From: Stichopus chloronotus
Lineage: Eukaryota; Echinodermata; Holothuroidea; Aspidochirotida; Stichopodidae
Assembly: GCA_021234535.1 (NCBI GenBank)
Contig: CM037833.1
Coordinates: 806,001-870,000 of the forward strand
Direction: 5' to 3'
Length of the DNA stretch: 64,000 bases
Shown here: positions 38,100-50,339 of the stretch, in pieces
Layout of the letters: each line of letters opens with the position of its first letter
Numbering within the stretch: the stretch's first letter is position 1
The notes under the pieces: model-generated
What the model saw: only the letters and a program-made list of their open reading frames with translations
Databases searched by the model: none
Told to the model about the DNA's origin: nothing
Program-made: the position numbers and the translations under genes

Positions 38100-39564
38100 G
38101 TGATGAAGAAAATAATACAGGACGTTATCACTACTTTTCTATCCCCCCCCCCCCCCCCGTCCTTACATCTACCTTTTTTTAGAGTAACAAAGTAACGTTA
38201 TAAATGAAAGAATTATTACAATCGAGCTTTACAAGCTAGCGGTCACTCTGACCTCTTTGTTTTTTTCGTGCGCTCCAAAATGTGCCCGGTGTGCTTTATG
38301 TTTTCTTTCGTTCTTTTTTCTTTCTTCATTTATATATTCATTTCATTTTCTTTTTTGGCTTTAGCATAAATATCTTAGATCCCTGTCTCGAAGATTTATG
38401 TGCCCAACTATATCACTTAATTGTCCCAATGATCATTAGCTAGAAAGAATCCAAAGACTTTAGTAGAAGTTTTTATACGTACAGCAACTGAGATATGTCC
38501 AGATATGAGGCGTTTACTCTGCTGTCCGTCGACAACTTTAATATGAATGCAACTTGGATTAAGTTTTCTGGTGAATTGAAGTTCTCTAAGTTACCTCAAT
38601 GAACGTATTCTTTTATAACAAAGGTTTCAGCAAGTGCAAACCTTACGTTTTTAGAAGCGTGAAAAAGAATACATGAAAATGCTTTTCTATACACACAGAG
38701 ACAACGGGGTTACATTTTGTTAATTCGTTTGTGACTATATTTTGCACTTTCTGTAATACCAATACTCTGCTTCAGAGATATCTTGAGAATACCAGTAAAT
38801 GCTTATCTTGTCAGCTATCTAAGCTTTTCGGCACAAAGTTCTCAATTTTACCATCATAACGTATATGTTGTAAAAATAAGTTAAATCCAATCATCTTGAG
38901 TGTATTTATTGGTTTTTGTGTATCATTCTGAAATTTTCTGTTGTCACACATCTAGTAAAAACAGTATTGCCACTATGTAGATTCATATCGCTACATTATG
39001 GAAACTCTATTAGATAATATCATAAACGGGACAATTGCTTGCACACAACTTCTTTAAGCAATGAATACCAGTTGTTATTCTTGAATTCTCACATGGTAGG
39101 ACTATATACATGGCACATTATATTTCCTGTTTTCGTGTAAAATTATTGCTTAGCATCACAGCTGGATAAGCTTGCAATGTATTACATCGGCAGAAAAGAT
39201 TTGGTAAACCAGAACCTGCTATTACAGGCAGGATCCCGTCAAAAATATTTGCTCTATAGGTTAACTTTCATTTTATTTTTAGTTAATACTGTTCCAAACT
39301 GATTCGATATGATGTAGATTACTACAATATACATTGACGAAATCAAGGCATGAATATGTTATCACTTATATTTACTAGGTACATCTCTCTTTGAGTCACC
39401 CATGGCAAGATGCTAAAGAATACATATCTCTTTGACGTTTTTTAGATAGTTGTATTATGCGCAAATATAATGTCATTGAATTAGAGCGCATGTTGAAATG
39501 TGCTTTCATAATGAGAAAAGTTCACAACCTTTGTATTGTATTTTAACTGCTTAAATTTACTTAC
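38100..39564. repeat. Duplicated intron block, copy C
   Basis: A diverged counterpart of 32050-33512 and 600-2042, recognisable by the segment with GCTAGCGGTCACTCTG near 38235 and by its position after VD2. A poly-C run occurs at 38144-38158. The plus-strand open frames of copies A and B are not preserved here. Confidence 0.55.
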
Positions 39565-39684
39565 ATTGCAATTTGACGCAATAGCCAATAGTTGTATGAT
39601 AGATCTCTGTTTCAACTTGCTTTGTTTCTTATGTAGAGATACCTCTCCAGAACACAGAGCACGGACGTAGTTGACATCATCCAC
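39565..39684 (-). CDS. NLR cassette exon VD2
   Basis: 40 codons, phase 0 to 0, starting VDDVNYVRALCSGEVS and ending IIQLLAIASNCN. The acceptor ends ATCAG; the donor is AAT|GTAAGT. It follows YW1 across a 6.5-kb repeat-rich intron and precedes VS2. Confidence 0.7.
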
Positions 39685-40532
39685 CTGATAAAAATATAGG
39701 AACAATATTTCATATTTCAGAAAGAATGTTGAATACAAATCAAACAGTTTCATTCATTAATTCAGTAATCAACGTAACAATAAATCTCGTCGTAGATCAA
39801 GTTATGATATGAGCAATTCCAAACATCAATTCACAAACACGATTTTCTCCAAAACATGTCACACTATGGTCACAATTGTACCGCGCATTCAGGTTCAATA
39901 TAACATTAACTGACAATGCCACGTATATAGACAGCTTGTTTGTTAACGTGTTTGTCGGAATTCTAGAAGGTGAGATTTATGACACAGTTTGTTAATTTTA
40001 GTGTCGCTGATATTCATTTTTCTAATGTTTTGTTTGTTAGAGTATGCTTTGCTATTTGGCTTGGGATTCTGGTTAGTCTGTATACATTACTATTAAATAT
40101 GAATAATAAGATCAAGATTCAGACAATAGTCTTTACATGAAAATGATTCAAGCTCACAGGGTGTACAAATTTAGCCTATAACATCTGGTAATACTTTTTA
40201 TTGAAGAGGTAATACTCGCCATTATACAAATTCAACATGAACTGTGGATGAAAACTTTAATCTTTATCCAAATTATAGGCATGTGCTTCCGTTGCGCTTC
40301 GGATACCTTATAATTGCTAGCAAATGCAATCGTTTCTACCATACAAAATTAGACGACATATATTAATGTAGACAGGATCTTCAGGATGTAGGTGACTCAC
40401 CCCCTCCCCTAAAAAAACAAGAGGGCAATCCACGGAGTGGGGTATCTCATCGCCAACTTGCATTTATTTCGATACAGGGCATGCACATTAGGATTTGTAA
40501 TAGTTTACTTAAACTACATCTCACATAGACCT

Positions 40533-40700
40533 ACAATCTTGGACAAAATTGTTGGGACACTTTGTCTTGTGTTGCAAATACAGTACTGAATTTTAGGTGA
40601 GAGGATAACATGAAACCCAGCGCCCCTTTCCAATGTTGCGCTATAGAAGTGAATGTACCCTGTGAACAGCAATCCTGTAGCCAACATTGGACGGGGGCGA
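40533..40700. mobile_element. MITE, copy 1 (right end lost)
   Basis: It begins CAATCTTGGACAAAATTG, preceded by TA, and matches 42377-42549 through to the CCAACA near 40685. The right inverted repeat is degraded. The internal sequence is noncoding. Confidence 0.6.
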
Positions 40701-41448
40701 AATTTCGAAAGAAAGTTGAACATTTTTGAACACGGTGCATCACAAAAAAAAAATAGTTATCGGGGCCTATGGGTCTTGGGATTTTCAAATGAAAGTATTC
40801 TGAATATCCACTAGGAACATAACAAGTTTAATTTTAATTAAGTTTATTTGTACATTTTTTGTTGAAAAGGAGTGATCATGAATGAACAGATTGTTTCATG
40901 GTATTGTATACGGACAGAAATAGTTATGTTTAGAAATAACATTGATGAGCAGCTGTTGCATTGCGTTGCAACAGGAGTGTTACTGCAATTGTAGAATGCT
41001 GGTGGGAATCCCAGTTATAATGTATTCTGAAGTAGCTCCACGTTCTACCAAAATGCGTTAAAGTCAGGACTGTAGATTCAGCTTAATATTAAAATAGTGG
41101 TAGAACGTTAGTAAAGGCTATTTTTTAAACATTTTGGACGCTAAATCATGATTTGTGACTCCATTTTCTACATTGCATGAAGCTGGTAACGTAAGTAATC
41201 TCCAGTCTTGTAATCTACGCAATTTACCCTTGGGTTGGTTAAATTTTCCTGTCAAAACATTTGGTAGAACGTGCGTTTCATTAACCTACACTGCGAGACG
41301 CTGTTGTTAGGTCTACGTCAGCTTGGATGGGGAGGCCGGGGTTCGATTCACGGCATGACCATAGTGTTTTCACTGCTCAATTATCCATTTACAAACTCAA
41401 ATGTCTGTCAACTTCTCATTTTTCATTCATTTATATATAACATAAGGT

Positions 41449-41652
<204 letters not shown>

Positions 41653-42376
41653 AAATATGTACTATGAAGTGCGTTGAAACTTCTAAAAATGACCCTCAAA
41701 TGACAGTGCACCATGTACGATACAATAGAATGGGTACCACAATGTTACTGTTATGTGAATATGAGCAAACGTCACATTTATTACATTTGCATTTAAGGGG
41801 TTTTTTTGTATAATGATAGTACACTTTCTTACCCAGATTAACCTGCAAGTCAGTCCTAATATTCATTAAGCGTAGTTACTTTAACACCACACACCATCAC
41901 TGTGAACAATTTGAATGTAAACACATATACATCGATCTTCTTCAACGGATCACTTACATGTTTTTTTTTTGGGGGGGGTGTGTTTTTGTTTGTTTTTTTC
42001 TTCGGTACCTGTCTCATTATCAGAGTTTGAGCCAAACGTACGTTATCTGTATCATAAAAAATGTTCTGAAGTAGTTTCCTGGTCGACAAAATGCATTGGA
42101 GTTAGAATGTTACCTCCCAATGACTGCAATTTATTCAGCACATTTAGTGCAAATGCATGGATTTGACTGACTTATTCCTCAATTTACTCCGTAATAACAT
42201 TGACAACATTCACACAATAATATTATTACAGTAAGACAACTTCAATATAGGCCCCAGACATGCCGAACATGCACCGATGATGTTTCTTGTTGCAAGGAAT
42301 ATTACCCCCCCCCCCATTTTGCCGTTTAACTTTTCCTGTGCCCCGCGCATGTTTCTAACCCCTCGAAATTCTCAGA

Positions 42377-42549
42377 CAATCTTGGATAAAATTGTTAGGA
42401 CACTTTGTCTTGTGTTGCCAATATAATACTGAATTTTAGGTGAGCGGATAACATGAAACCCCGCGCCCCTTTCCAATGTTGCGCTATAGAAGGAAATGTA
42501 CCTTTTGAATGGCAATCCTATAGCCAACAAGATTTTTTGTCCAAGATTG
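42377..42549. mobile_element. MITE with terminal inverted repeats, copy 2
   Basis: About 173 bp. The ends are CAATCTTGGATAAAA on the left and the complement of CAATCTTGGACAAAA on the right. TA follows the right end and preceded the left end of copy 1, so it fits a Tc1/mariner-type miniature element. Confidence 0.65.
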
Positions 42550-43029
42550 TAGTTCGGGGAACTGGTTGTAAATGAGTGGCAATTTTTTCAAGCATAGAAT
42601 GGTGGTAAGCATCTCAATACTGATATTTACTGTAAGGTAGCAAACTTAAGGTTATAGCCCGGTGTTACTAGGCTCAAGTAACGATAACCAATTGCTCAAA
42701 AGTATCTGTGCATATTACGCTACATAACACAATTATAGTTTTTTTTATTATTCCATGTAGGTTAGGCTTATTGGTTACACTAAGGGGCAGAATATACGAG
42801 CATAACCCTATGGGTATTTGCCATAAGTCTCCTTTTTACCCGTGCAGGACCTGGTTCTGCTAAAATTATTGTTTGACTTACAAAAATGTTCTCATAAAAG
42901 ACATTATCCACATGGGCCAGTTCTGCTAAAGATGTTTTGGCTTAAGTTAAAAAGGTGGTGTCTAGTATTGACCCAGATGCTGGCTCTTAGTTTTTTACCA
43001 ACCAATCATACATTTTCACCAGTTTACTA

Positions 43030-43770
43030 TAAAAGTGATATATTGTGTTTTCATTATTGTGTTCATAGGAAACACTTAGCAAACGTTTGCGTATAATCCT
43101 TAATTATCTCTCAAGATATGGTGGAAATACAAATTTTGGGGCAAAATTGGCTTTTTTTTCTCAAAATTCATCAGAATTCACTGGATTTATCTTAAAAGTA
43201 ATATTATGTTGAACAATGTGGTTTTAGGTAAGTCCTAACAAAACGTTAGGTTAATTGGTCGGATAGTTTTCAAGATAGGCTGGAAAAACAAATTTTGGGC
43301 CAAATTGACTTTTTTTTCCCCAAAATCAGCAACATTCACTGGATTTATCATTACAGTATTATTATGTTGAACAATGTGCTCTTAGGTAAGTACTTACAAA
43401 CTTTTAAGTTAATTGGTCTAATAGTTCTCAAGATTTGCTGGAAATACAAATGTTGGGTCAAAAGTGGCTTTGTTTTCTCAAAAATCAGCAAAATTTAATG
43501 GATTTATCATTACATTAATATTATGTTGAACAATGTGTTCTCATGTAAGTACCTACAAAAATTCAAGTTAATTGGTCTAACAGTTCTCAAGATATGCTGG
43601 AAATACAAATTTTGTGGCAAAGTTGTCTTTTTTTTTCTCAAAAAATCAGCAAAATTGACTTGATTTACCATACACCTAATACATCTTGGACATATTAGCA
43701 TCATGCACAACCTTACCAAGTTTAAACTTAATCCCTCATATACTTTACAAACTATTCTGGAAAAGCCACA
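43030..43770 (-). mobile_element. Tandem core (158-bp unit) of a pearl-like composite element
   Basis: Units beginning CAAGATATGGTGGAAATACA-like start near 43111, 43270, 43428 and 43587, a period of 158-159 bp, with a partial unit before. The array runs without a gap into a segment ending in ACACACAGGCACC repeats, and then into the conserved head at 43840-44045. Tandem cores of about 160 bp next to a conserved arm are the hallmark of pearl/HINE elements known from bivalves and echinoderms. The assignment is inferred. Confidence 0.65.
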
Positions 43771-43839
43771 ATTTGGACAGGTTCGGACACACACACAGGC
43801 ACCCGCAACACACACGCGCACACCTGCACACACATTGGC

Positions 43840-44045
43840 ATGGACACGTTTTCATTGATACCACCCATCAGGACCCTCCTGTACCCATAGTCACTCTACC
43901 ATGGGGTACCCCTGGGGTGTCACTACTCATCCACCCTAAGCGTTTCCATGGCAACCATTCTCCCATGGGTGCACAGTGCAATATATAGCTCCACTAGCCA
44001 AGTGACTACAATATCTCATCCTAGGCCCTATAGGGCGATGAGATC
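43840..44045 (-). mobile_element. Head of the pearl-like element, copy 2
   Basis: The reverse complement starts with ATCTCATCGCCCTATAGGGC, then GATGAGATATTGTAGTCAC, and follows 6458-6690 closely. The terminal palindrome could be the hairpin that rolling-circle elements carry near an end. Confidence 0.65.
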
Positions 44046-45351
44046 ATAAAGAAAATAATGAAATAATGAGGGTAGTCGGACATTTTGAGATACGAGTTGG
44101 AATAAGCCGACCTTAGTGGATTTTATGACATCGAAAGACGACAAATCTTGCACCAGTTTCTGTAACCTAATGTAACCCAGTAACACATTTTTTTTTTTAA
44201 ATTTGACGTACATGGAAATTTGTCATATTTCAGTCTAGTATAGTTGGCCAATCTGAAATACTGGTTAGAAATTTACTAGTTTCAAAATAGGAGAAACCAG
44301 TATAAAAAGGGATGTAAACACTCCTTCACTTGCAACCACTCTCCCCTGTGTGGAACAACACTCACTCATCTCATTCTTCCCCCACCTATCAAAATACTAT
44401 TGTGTGACAATTTTTTGTTTGGTTTCAAGATGTCTATTATTTACAAAGACTATTGGTTATTCACACATACTTGGTAAGAAACCTCCACTCTTATTTTGAC
44501 TACCGTACTTTTTCTAAACAATTTGACTACTGGATAAGGAAAAACAATACACTGTAAGCACACTACAGTATGCGAATACTGAATAGATAAGTGCACTGGT
44601 AGAGAACAACGTACATAGTACACCGAGAGCCTAGTGAAAACTCATGTTGTTAGCATGTTGTTGATATGCATGGTATTGTTATTTATTTCGGTTACGCGTT
44701 ACTCTGTGTGTCGGACACGAAGATATTGTTGACAAGTTGTGAATGTTGCTTACCTTAAGAAACAAAAATTCTTTTATTTTCGTCTTCTGTATCTTGTGTG
44801 GATGTTTAAACAAGGTTAATCAACGTTACATTCTCGGGAGTGATATCTTTAGATGCTATCGGTTAATCGTTTGCATTAACCCCGATCATAAATTATCCTA
44901 CGGATAATGCACGTTCCAGCGTTGATTAGAGATATGTTTCAACTCACCTATCAAAATAGGCATTTTTTGTACAAAAAAGTCTATCATTTACAAAAGTCAG
45001 CAGTTCTTTTCTTATTAGCAGTACCTGTTCCTGACTTTAGAAGCCGATAAGCAAATTCCTGACTATCAAAGGGCCAAACTCTCAACAACCTACTTGTTAA
45101 ATCAAGTTTTTAAAGAAACGAAGATTCGTTGACAGTGAGGAATAACACAACGATCTGCTACATGCACTCATAGGTGCACTCTGAATTAATTTAAGGTTTA
45201 TCAACGCTGGACCGTGTATTAGCTGTAGGATAATGCACTATCGCGGGTTAATGCAAACGATGCACGAGGGTGCAGCCTAGGCCTACCAATATTCCTAAAT
45301 TATTTGAGCTTTGGAGTTCTCTCCGCTGTAGAATATTAAGCCGGTGGTTTT
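44046..45351. other. Intron with a 65-bp inverted repeat
   Basis: 44865-44929 and 45198-45261 are inverted copies at roughly three quarters identity. They share AATCGTTTGCATTAACCC and TTATCCTAC. The 270 bp between them is not recognised. Possibly a small foldback element or the promoter region of the exon at 45352. Confidence 0.5.
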
Positions 45352-45545
45352 ATGGAGACCCTTCAAGACGGAGACGTATTGCAGTCGTTGGTCCTCCTTA
45401 CGATTTTATTTCATAGGGAATGGGTTTTGAACATCTTGGCAGAATTCTATGAAGAAGGAAAACTAATTCCGGTAGACTATCATACTTTCAAAGGTGTTCA
45501 AAATATACTAAAAAAGCTTTCAACCGACACGATTCTGATATGTAG
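45352..45545 (+). CDS. Candidate first exon of an unknown plus-strand gene
   Basis: An ATG opens 64 codons, then a strong donor (TGTAG|GTAAGATT) in phase 2. The protein starts METLQDGDVLQSLVLLTILF and continues HREWVLNILAEFYEEGKLIP, a compact predicted-helical segment. I do not recognise it and found no following exon on the plus strand within the window. It lies antisense inside the intron between YW1 and VD2. Confidence 0.4.
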
Positions 45546-46215
45546 GTAAGATTGCCGTACGTCACAAGAATTATTTCTGACAGTATACTGAGCTGTTGTT
45601 ACGTAGATTTACGTACATTTATATTTTACTTCTGAGCAGGTTTTGGTCCCAGGCGCGGCCTAGGTAACGTTAGATCTACGAACTTCAAATCTAACGATAT
45701 TTCACGTGTTCTAGTAAGCCTATTACTAGTAATACTGTATTAGCCATTGTTTTGTGAAAGATATAGCAGAATGGAAACACACTGCACATCTACAGTTTTA
45801 TTGTATTTATCCGCCGGTGATTAGCCGTGCTTTAACAGAGTTGGGTTATCAGCGATTAACCCACGGTCACCTGACTGAAATGGGCCAATAGGAGTTGAGG
45901 ATTTTTTCCAAGTATGTATGAATACTCGTTTATGACCACTTAGCCATGCTTTCTAACAATAAAAGAAAATATGACATATTATACCAAATATATAAAATGT
46001 TAAAATGCTACTGATGACGATCGTCCTCTTTAACCCCTTTCTTTTCAAGACATGATCGTAGCCATGGCCTTGAACGTAGATATGAAGCAGATTGATGGTC
46101 ATGCCATCAGTTGGTCAGGATTACCACTAACTAGTCTATGTAAATCGTTGAGTAACTTAAATAATATTGTTAGAAACATATGATATACGATATGAAATAA
46201 TCTGATGTGTCCTAC

Positions 46216-46274
46216 CTCCCACTGACCAGACTGGAAGTTCATTCGAAAGTCACAATCAAATGGCCGCCAGTATA
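46216..46274 (-). CDS. NLR cassette exon YW1
   Basis: 59 bp, phase 1 to 0, encoding YWRPFDCDFRMNFQSGQWE. Acceptor AATCTATTTAG, donor GAG|GTAGG. It follows FH1 in frame (the split codon gives valine). The introns around it have no other recognised content. Confidence 0.75.
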
Positions 46275-46916
46275 CTAAATAGATTAAAACAGTTTACGAT
46301 AGTTCATAAGTGTTAATTACCTTTGTATGAAAAGACTGCAGTTCCACCCCTTAGAAAACAGAATACTACACTGAATAAATTTCAACATCTCACTAATTAC
46401 TCACACAATGGATGAAAATCATCATCAGTTACCTGATAAAATAGGGCTCGGTAATTTTAGCCGGTGATTTTTCAATGCAACTTTCTCAATGACGTTAGGT
46501 AACGACACGTACCGTAATTCATGCACATATGGAATATGAACTAAAGGAAAATGTGGCTCTACAAGACAGGAATAAAAATAAACACATTTGTAATATCCCT
46601 GTGAAAATAATCATCTTCATCTTTAGTCCATTAAACACTCACTTCACTGCTTTTTTTTCTGTTTTTGTGAATGAAAGTATTGAGCGAGACGTATCAGTAT
46701 GATTATTATGCCATTTGATTCCAGAAGTCAAAGCAGAATGTTATAATACTAATACTGTATATTCAAAGTATACTTTCTTGTGGTTTATATGTTAATGAAT
46801 ACTAAGAAAAAAAAGTTACATGTCCTTTTTTTACTTTTGGTTCCTTTTAATTAAACGAGACGCTACGAGTTATTTCCAATTCAACATGAAAGCAGTGAAT
46901 CGCTAAATGTAAATAC

Positions 46917-46996
46917 CTTGAACTTGAGATAATCGGACTTCAGGAGGAATTAGACTCGTGTTTATTGAAAGTGGCACCTCGCTCGTTTTGTGAAAT
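46917..46996 (-). CDS. NLR cassette exon FH1
   Basis: 80 bp, phase 2 to 1, after TAATTTCAG, encoding FHKTSEVPLSINTSLIPPEV then RLSQVQ. Donor CAAG|GTATTT. Homologous to FH2. Confidence 0.75.
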
Positions 46997-47201
46997 CTGA
47001 AATTACAAATCATTGTAATTGACTATGTAAAACTTTCTACTTTTTATGCATCAAGTTTCCGCAGACATTAGCATCGTAGGTGTATCCCCTTTACAATAGC
47101 TATATAAAGACATAAGTCAACAGATATTCTACTGTTACATGTGATTGGAGAACTACATATTGAAGACAAGAAATTGATATTATCTCCTTTAAAGTCCTTA
47201 C

Positions 47202-47404
47202 CTCATCTTTGTAAGACGTAAACATTGTTCGCCATATTGCGCCAGTCCAATTATTAATCTTGATTCAACTTTTTTGTTGCCTGTATTGATTACTATTTTT
47301 TCTACTGTTTGCAGAGGAGGTAGTGTGATTCCTGACAAGAGTCTGATGGTGTTATTTTCGAATGTACCAACGCATTGTTTTAATACTAAACGAGACACCT
47401 TGAC
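47202..47404 (-). CDS. NLR cassette exon VS1
   Basis: 203 bp, phase 0 to 2, directly downstream of the NACHT exon. Acceptor TTTTTCATTTAATAG, donor AG|GTAAGG. It starts VKVSRLVLKQCVGTFENNT, continues SGITLPPLQTVEKIVINTG and ends GLAQYGEQCLRLTKM. It is the first unit of the repeat region, probably a degenerate leucine-rich repeat segment. Confidence 0.8.
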
Positions 47405-47984
47405 CTATTAAATGAAAAAAGAAAATTGATTACAAAGGTGAAGTTAAATCTCCTTACAATAACAACGGGCAAGTTCACGGGCTTGTCTCTAATCGTCCTC
47501 TTGTTGCCATTCTCTTATGAATTATTCATCTTTACAGAATCTAATGGTTCTATAATCTCCTACAGTCACTATCTTTTCATCATTGGAAGCACAGAAAGTC
47601 GGAATAAGAAAGTCATTTCCTTTTGTATGAAAATCACAAAAAACACACAAAACACAAAATTGTTTGCGATAATTGTCAATACTGTGAAAAGAATTATGAG
47701 TTCGTAACAGAGAAAGTACATAACTGTTTCGTTCCTTGTTTGTTGTTTAGGTTAGAATATAGCAACTTCATAGCCGACCCTTTGTTGTAAGGTTGTAATA
47801 ATATTGTTAATACTGCCGATAAGGGCCCGGGGTATATGATCATGACATAGTGGTGAATAATAAAGGTCATAAAACATAATGCCATGTAGCCGGGATTTTC
47901 CTTCGACTGAAACTGATAAGTATTTCTTGCAATGAAGACCCAAAAAGCATCCTTCATTTACCATATCAATGATGTGGTATTTAC

Positions 47985-49489
47985 CTCAATGTTAGATGCA
48001 ATAGTAATCATCTGAATGTAAGACCTCTGTAGTAGTTTACTATCTGTATCCTTGATCGTCACACCATCAGAGCATAAATCACTCACAATAGAAGCTATAT
48101 CGTCAGCTCCACTCATCTGCTCAAAAAAACAGAGCGATGCAAAAGAGTTTCCACCTTCCATTTTCTTGAGAAATTTAATGATTCTCCCAGAGGCCTTCTC
48201 ATTTATCCCACATGCAAATCTAAATACAAATTGAAGGTCAATTGGATTAATCTTTCCGAATGTCTTGTTATTGGAAAATGGGAAAAAACCACTGGCATAT
48301 GATGATAGGTAATGTGCCGCATACCATTCAGCGAAGAGTTTGTGGTAGAATCTTACGACGGTTAGTGTGTGAATCAGATCTGACGTATCTGTCCCCGGTG
48401 TATCGTTGATAACGCGAATCTGTTCCTCAATAAGTATGCCGATAGTGGTAAGTTCAGAATAACATCTAACCCCAACAGCTTTCTTGAATTTATCTGCTCG
48501 CCATACGATTTGCTGATCTTTTTTCGTTAAAGAATCGAAAACAAATTTGTTCAGTGATGTGTGATTTGGTATTTTACGTGCCTCTTCTGGTAAACCACTG
48601 TCCTGTTCCTTTCTCCACATATGGTTGTAAAAACATGATATCATGTATTTAAAGAAACTTGTTACAGAAGCAAACGTAGTCATTCCTTTCTCTTCGTATG
48701 AAATATGAGCAAACATCACACAAAAAAGAGGAACTTCGCAAATGTCACTCAATACTGGACTGCTTGCAAGAAGATCATTTATCCTTACAGCAGCCTCCTC
48801 GTCGTCTTTTGCTACTGCTTTGGTAATATATTCATTTCTTGCTTTGTCATCGAATCCTGTTAAACGAACGATGACAGTCCTTCCATCAAGATCATTGGGT
48901 GTGTTTGCAGTTCTTGTGGAAGTAATTACTTTAAAGTTAGCAAACATTTTACCTGCTATCAACTTTGAAATATCACTCGTATTATTGTCTTTGTCGGGGT
49001 ATTCGTCATAACCATCTAGAATGATCACTACAGACCGACTGCTCAGAAGGATTTCTTCAATGTCTTTCTCTGTCAGGTCTGATTCACCTGGCATTAAATA
49101 TAATCTAATCGCTTGATATAACGATGAGATACCCTGAAGGAACCTCAGTGGTAACAAGATGAATACTTCGAAATTCCTCAGAGGAGAAAAATCCTTTCCA
49201 CAACACCAGTCATATGCGGCCTGTAAGGTAATCGTTGATTTGCCGTAACCAGGGTCACCTTCCAACAGAATTCTTTTTGAATTTATTACATCGTCATTGC
49301 AGAGGTCTCTATGTGTACCACATTTAAAGACGTCAAAGCCATCATGCTGGTCTCTTATTTCTAGCCCACTCTCAACGAATACATCGTTAACGCAATAGAC
49401 CCTTTCCCTGATGTATGGTATCGGTTGAACTTTGTTGTAAAATTGTTGGTACATCGATTTTAAGAATCCAACAAAGACTCTCATTTTGT
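47985..49489 (-). CDS. NACHT ATPase exon of an NLR-type receptor
   Basis: A single 1,505-bp exon (phase 1 to 0) after a long pyrimidine tract and ACAAG, ending GAG|GTAAAT. Counting from the ATG at 49484, Walker A is GDPGYGKST (76-84), the extended Walker B is VVIILDGYDEYP (152-163) and sensor 1 is VITSTR (186-191). A winged-helix proline region (ICEVPLFCVMF) and the NLR helical motif YHKLFAEWYAAHYL follow. The last 41 residues are a VD module. Animal NACHT NLRs are cytoplasmic ATP-driven sensors that oligomerise on stimulation. No stops or frameshifts, and all catalytic motifs are intact. The ATG is probably internal because the upstream exon joins in phase. The ligand is unknown. Confidence 0.93.
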
Positions 49490-50033
49490 CTTGTGAAAAT
49501 ATAAGAAAAAAGAGGACGGAGAAGAAAAAAGAAGAAAATGGAAATCAAACAAGGTTCCTTGTTTTACATTTTAACATCGTTTAAGAAAAAATGAGACTAC
49601 ACATAGTCTCTAAATTAACCTCAATATCTGTTCCAGTCAACACAAATCTTATCAGGCCTGTATTATTTTGTTTTCTGGGTCATCGGTTGTAGTCTATGTA
49701 AATCATTCTTAAACGCGTATAGAATATATGTTTTCCTATTACAATACACATTATATTTTCAGTAGGTAACATCCGTTATATTATCGTTGATTCGACCTTA
49801 AAGAAGAAAGTTACATTACGCACTGAGTTCAACTTGAGGGTTGCGGAAACATGTCAAAAAAGGTGAAAATATGATCGAGGAAGCTACTGTCAAATATGCC
49901 TACATTGTTTGTCTTACATTTTATCCATTATCATTGCAACAATAATGGTAACTAACAAACAAGTACTAGTGAATAGTCACCTTTATTTACCATGATTTCA
50001 TACATTTGATTGTACTAGCTCACCATTTGTTAC
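49490..50033. other. Intron between the DED and NACHT exons
   Basis: About 540 bp on the minus strand, from a GTGAGC donor to a pyrimidine-rich acceptor. Nothing else recognised. Confidence 0.6.
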
Positions 50034-50310
50034 GGTTTCGATAGGTAAATGTAACTTCTTCAGTCTTGAGAGAAGTCCATGGAATCCTAATTTATTCAGT
50101 GCTTTTAATAACGGAGATATATCATTCGGTTGTATTTGACCTCTTTCTTCCATAAAAGACACCATCAGTTGCCCTTTGCCTTCTTTCGTGTTTCTTAGCT
50201 CGTCGATTTTTCCAGGCGGGAACATAAAGAAAGTCGCCAGTGGGAGGATGATATCTATAGTCAGAAAGCCGGCCAGGTAAACCTTTAACTTCCCGAACCC
50301 TTTTGTGCCA
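50034..50310 (-). CDS. Death-effector-like (DED) exon of the NLR gene
   Basis: The minus-strand frame reads LKVYLAGFLTIDIILPLATF, then FMFPPGKIDELRNTKEGKGQ, MVSFMEERGQIQPNDISPLL and ALNKLGFHGLLSRLKKLHLP. This fits the six-helix DED pattern, with ERG-x-I/L-x-P-x-D before the last helices. It ends AATG|GTGAGC in phase 1; the split codon completes as aspartate with the NACHT exon, so the junction is in frame. DEDs recruit caspase-8/FADD-like partners. The 5' end is uncertain: the frame stays open upstream to about 50330 but has no clear start codon or strong acceptor. Confidence 0.65.
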
Positions 50311-50339
50311 AAAATACATAGGTTATGGTGCTAATGCAT

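Noticed and set aside
41300..41360. GGGGTTCGATTCACGGC, a B-box-like sequence
   Set aside because: No A box or cloverleaf could be built around it, so no tRNA gene or SINE is claimed.
43510..43833. 107-codon minus-strand frame
   Set aside because: It is read through the 158-bp tandem core and a CA-rich segment, so it is repeat DNA.
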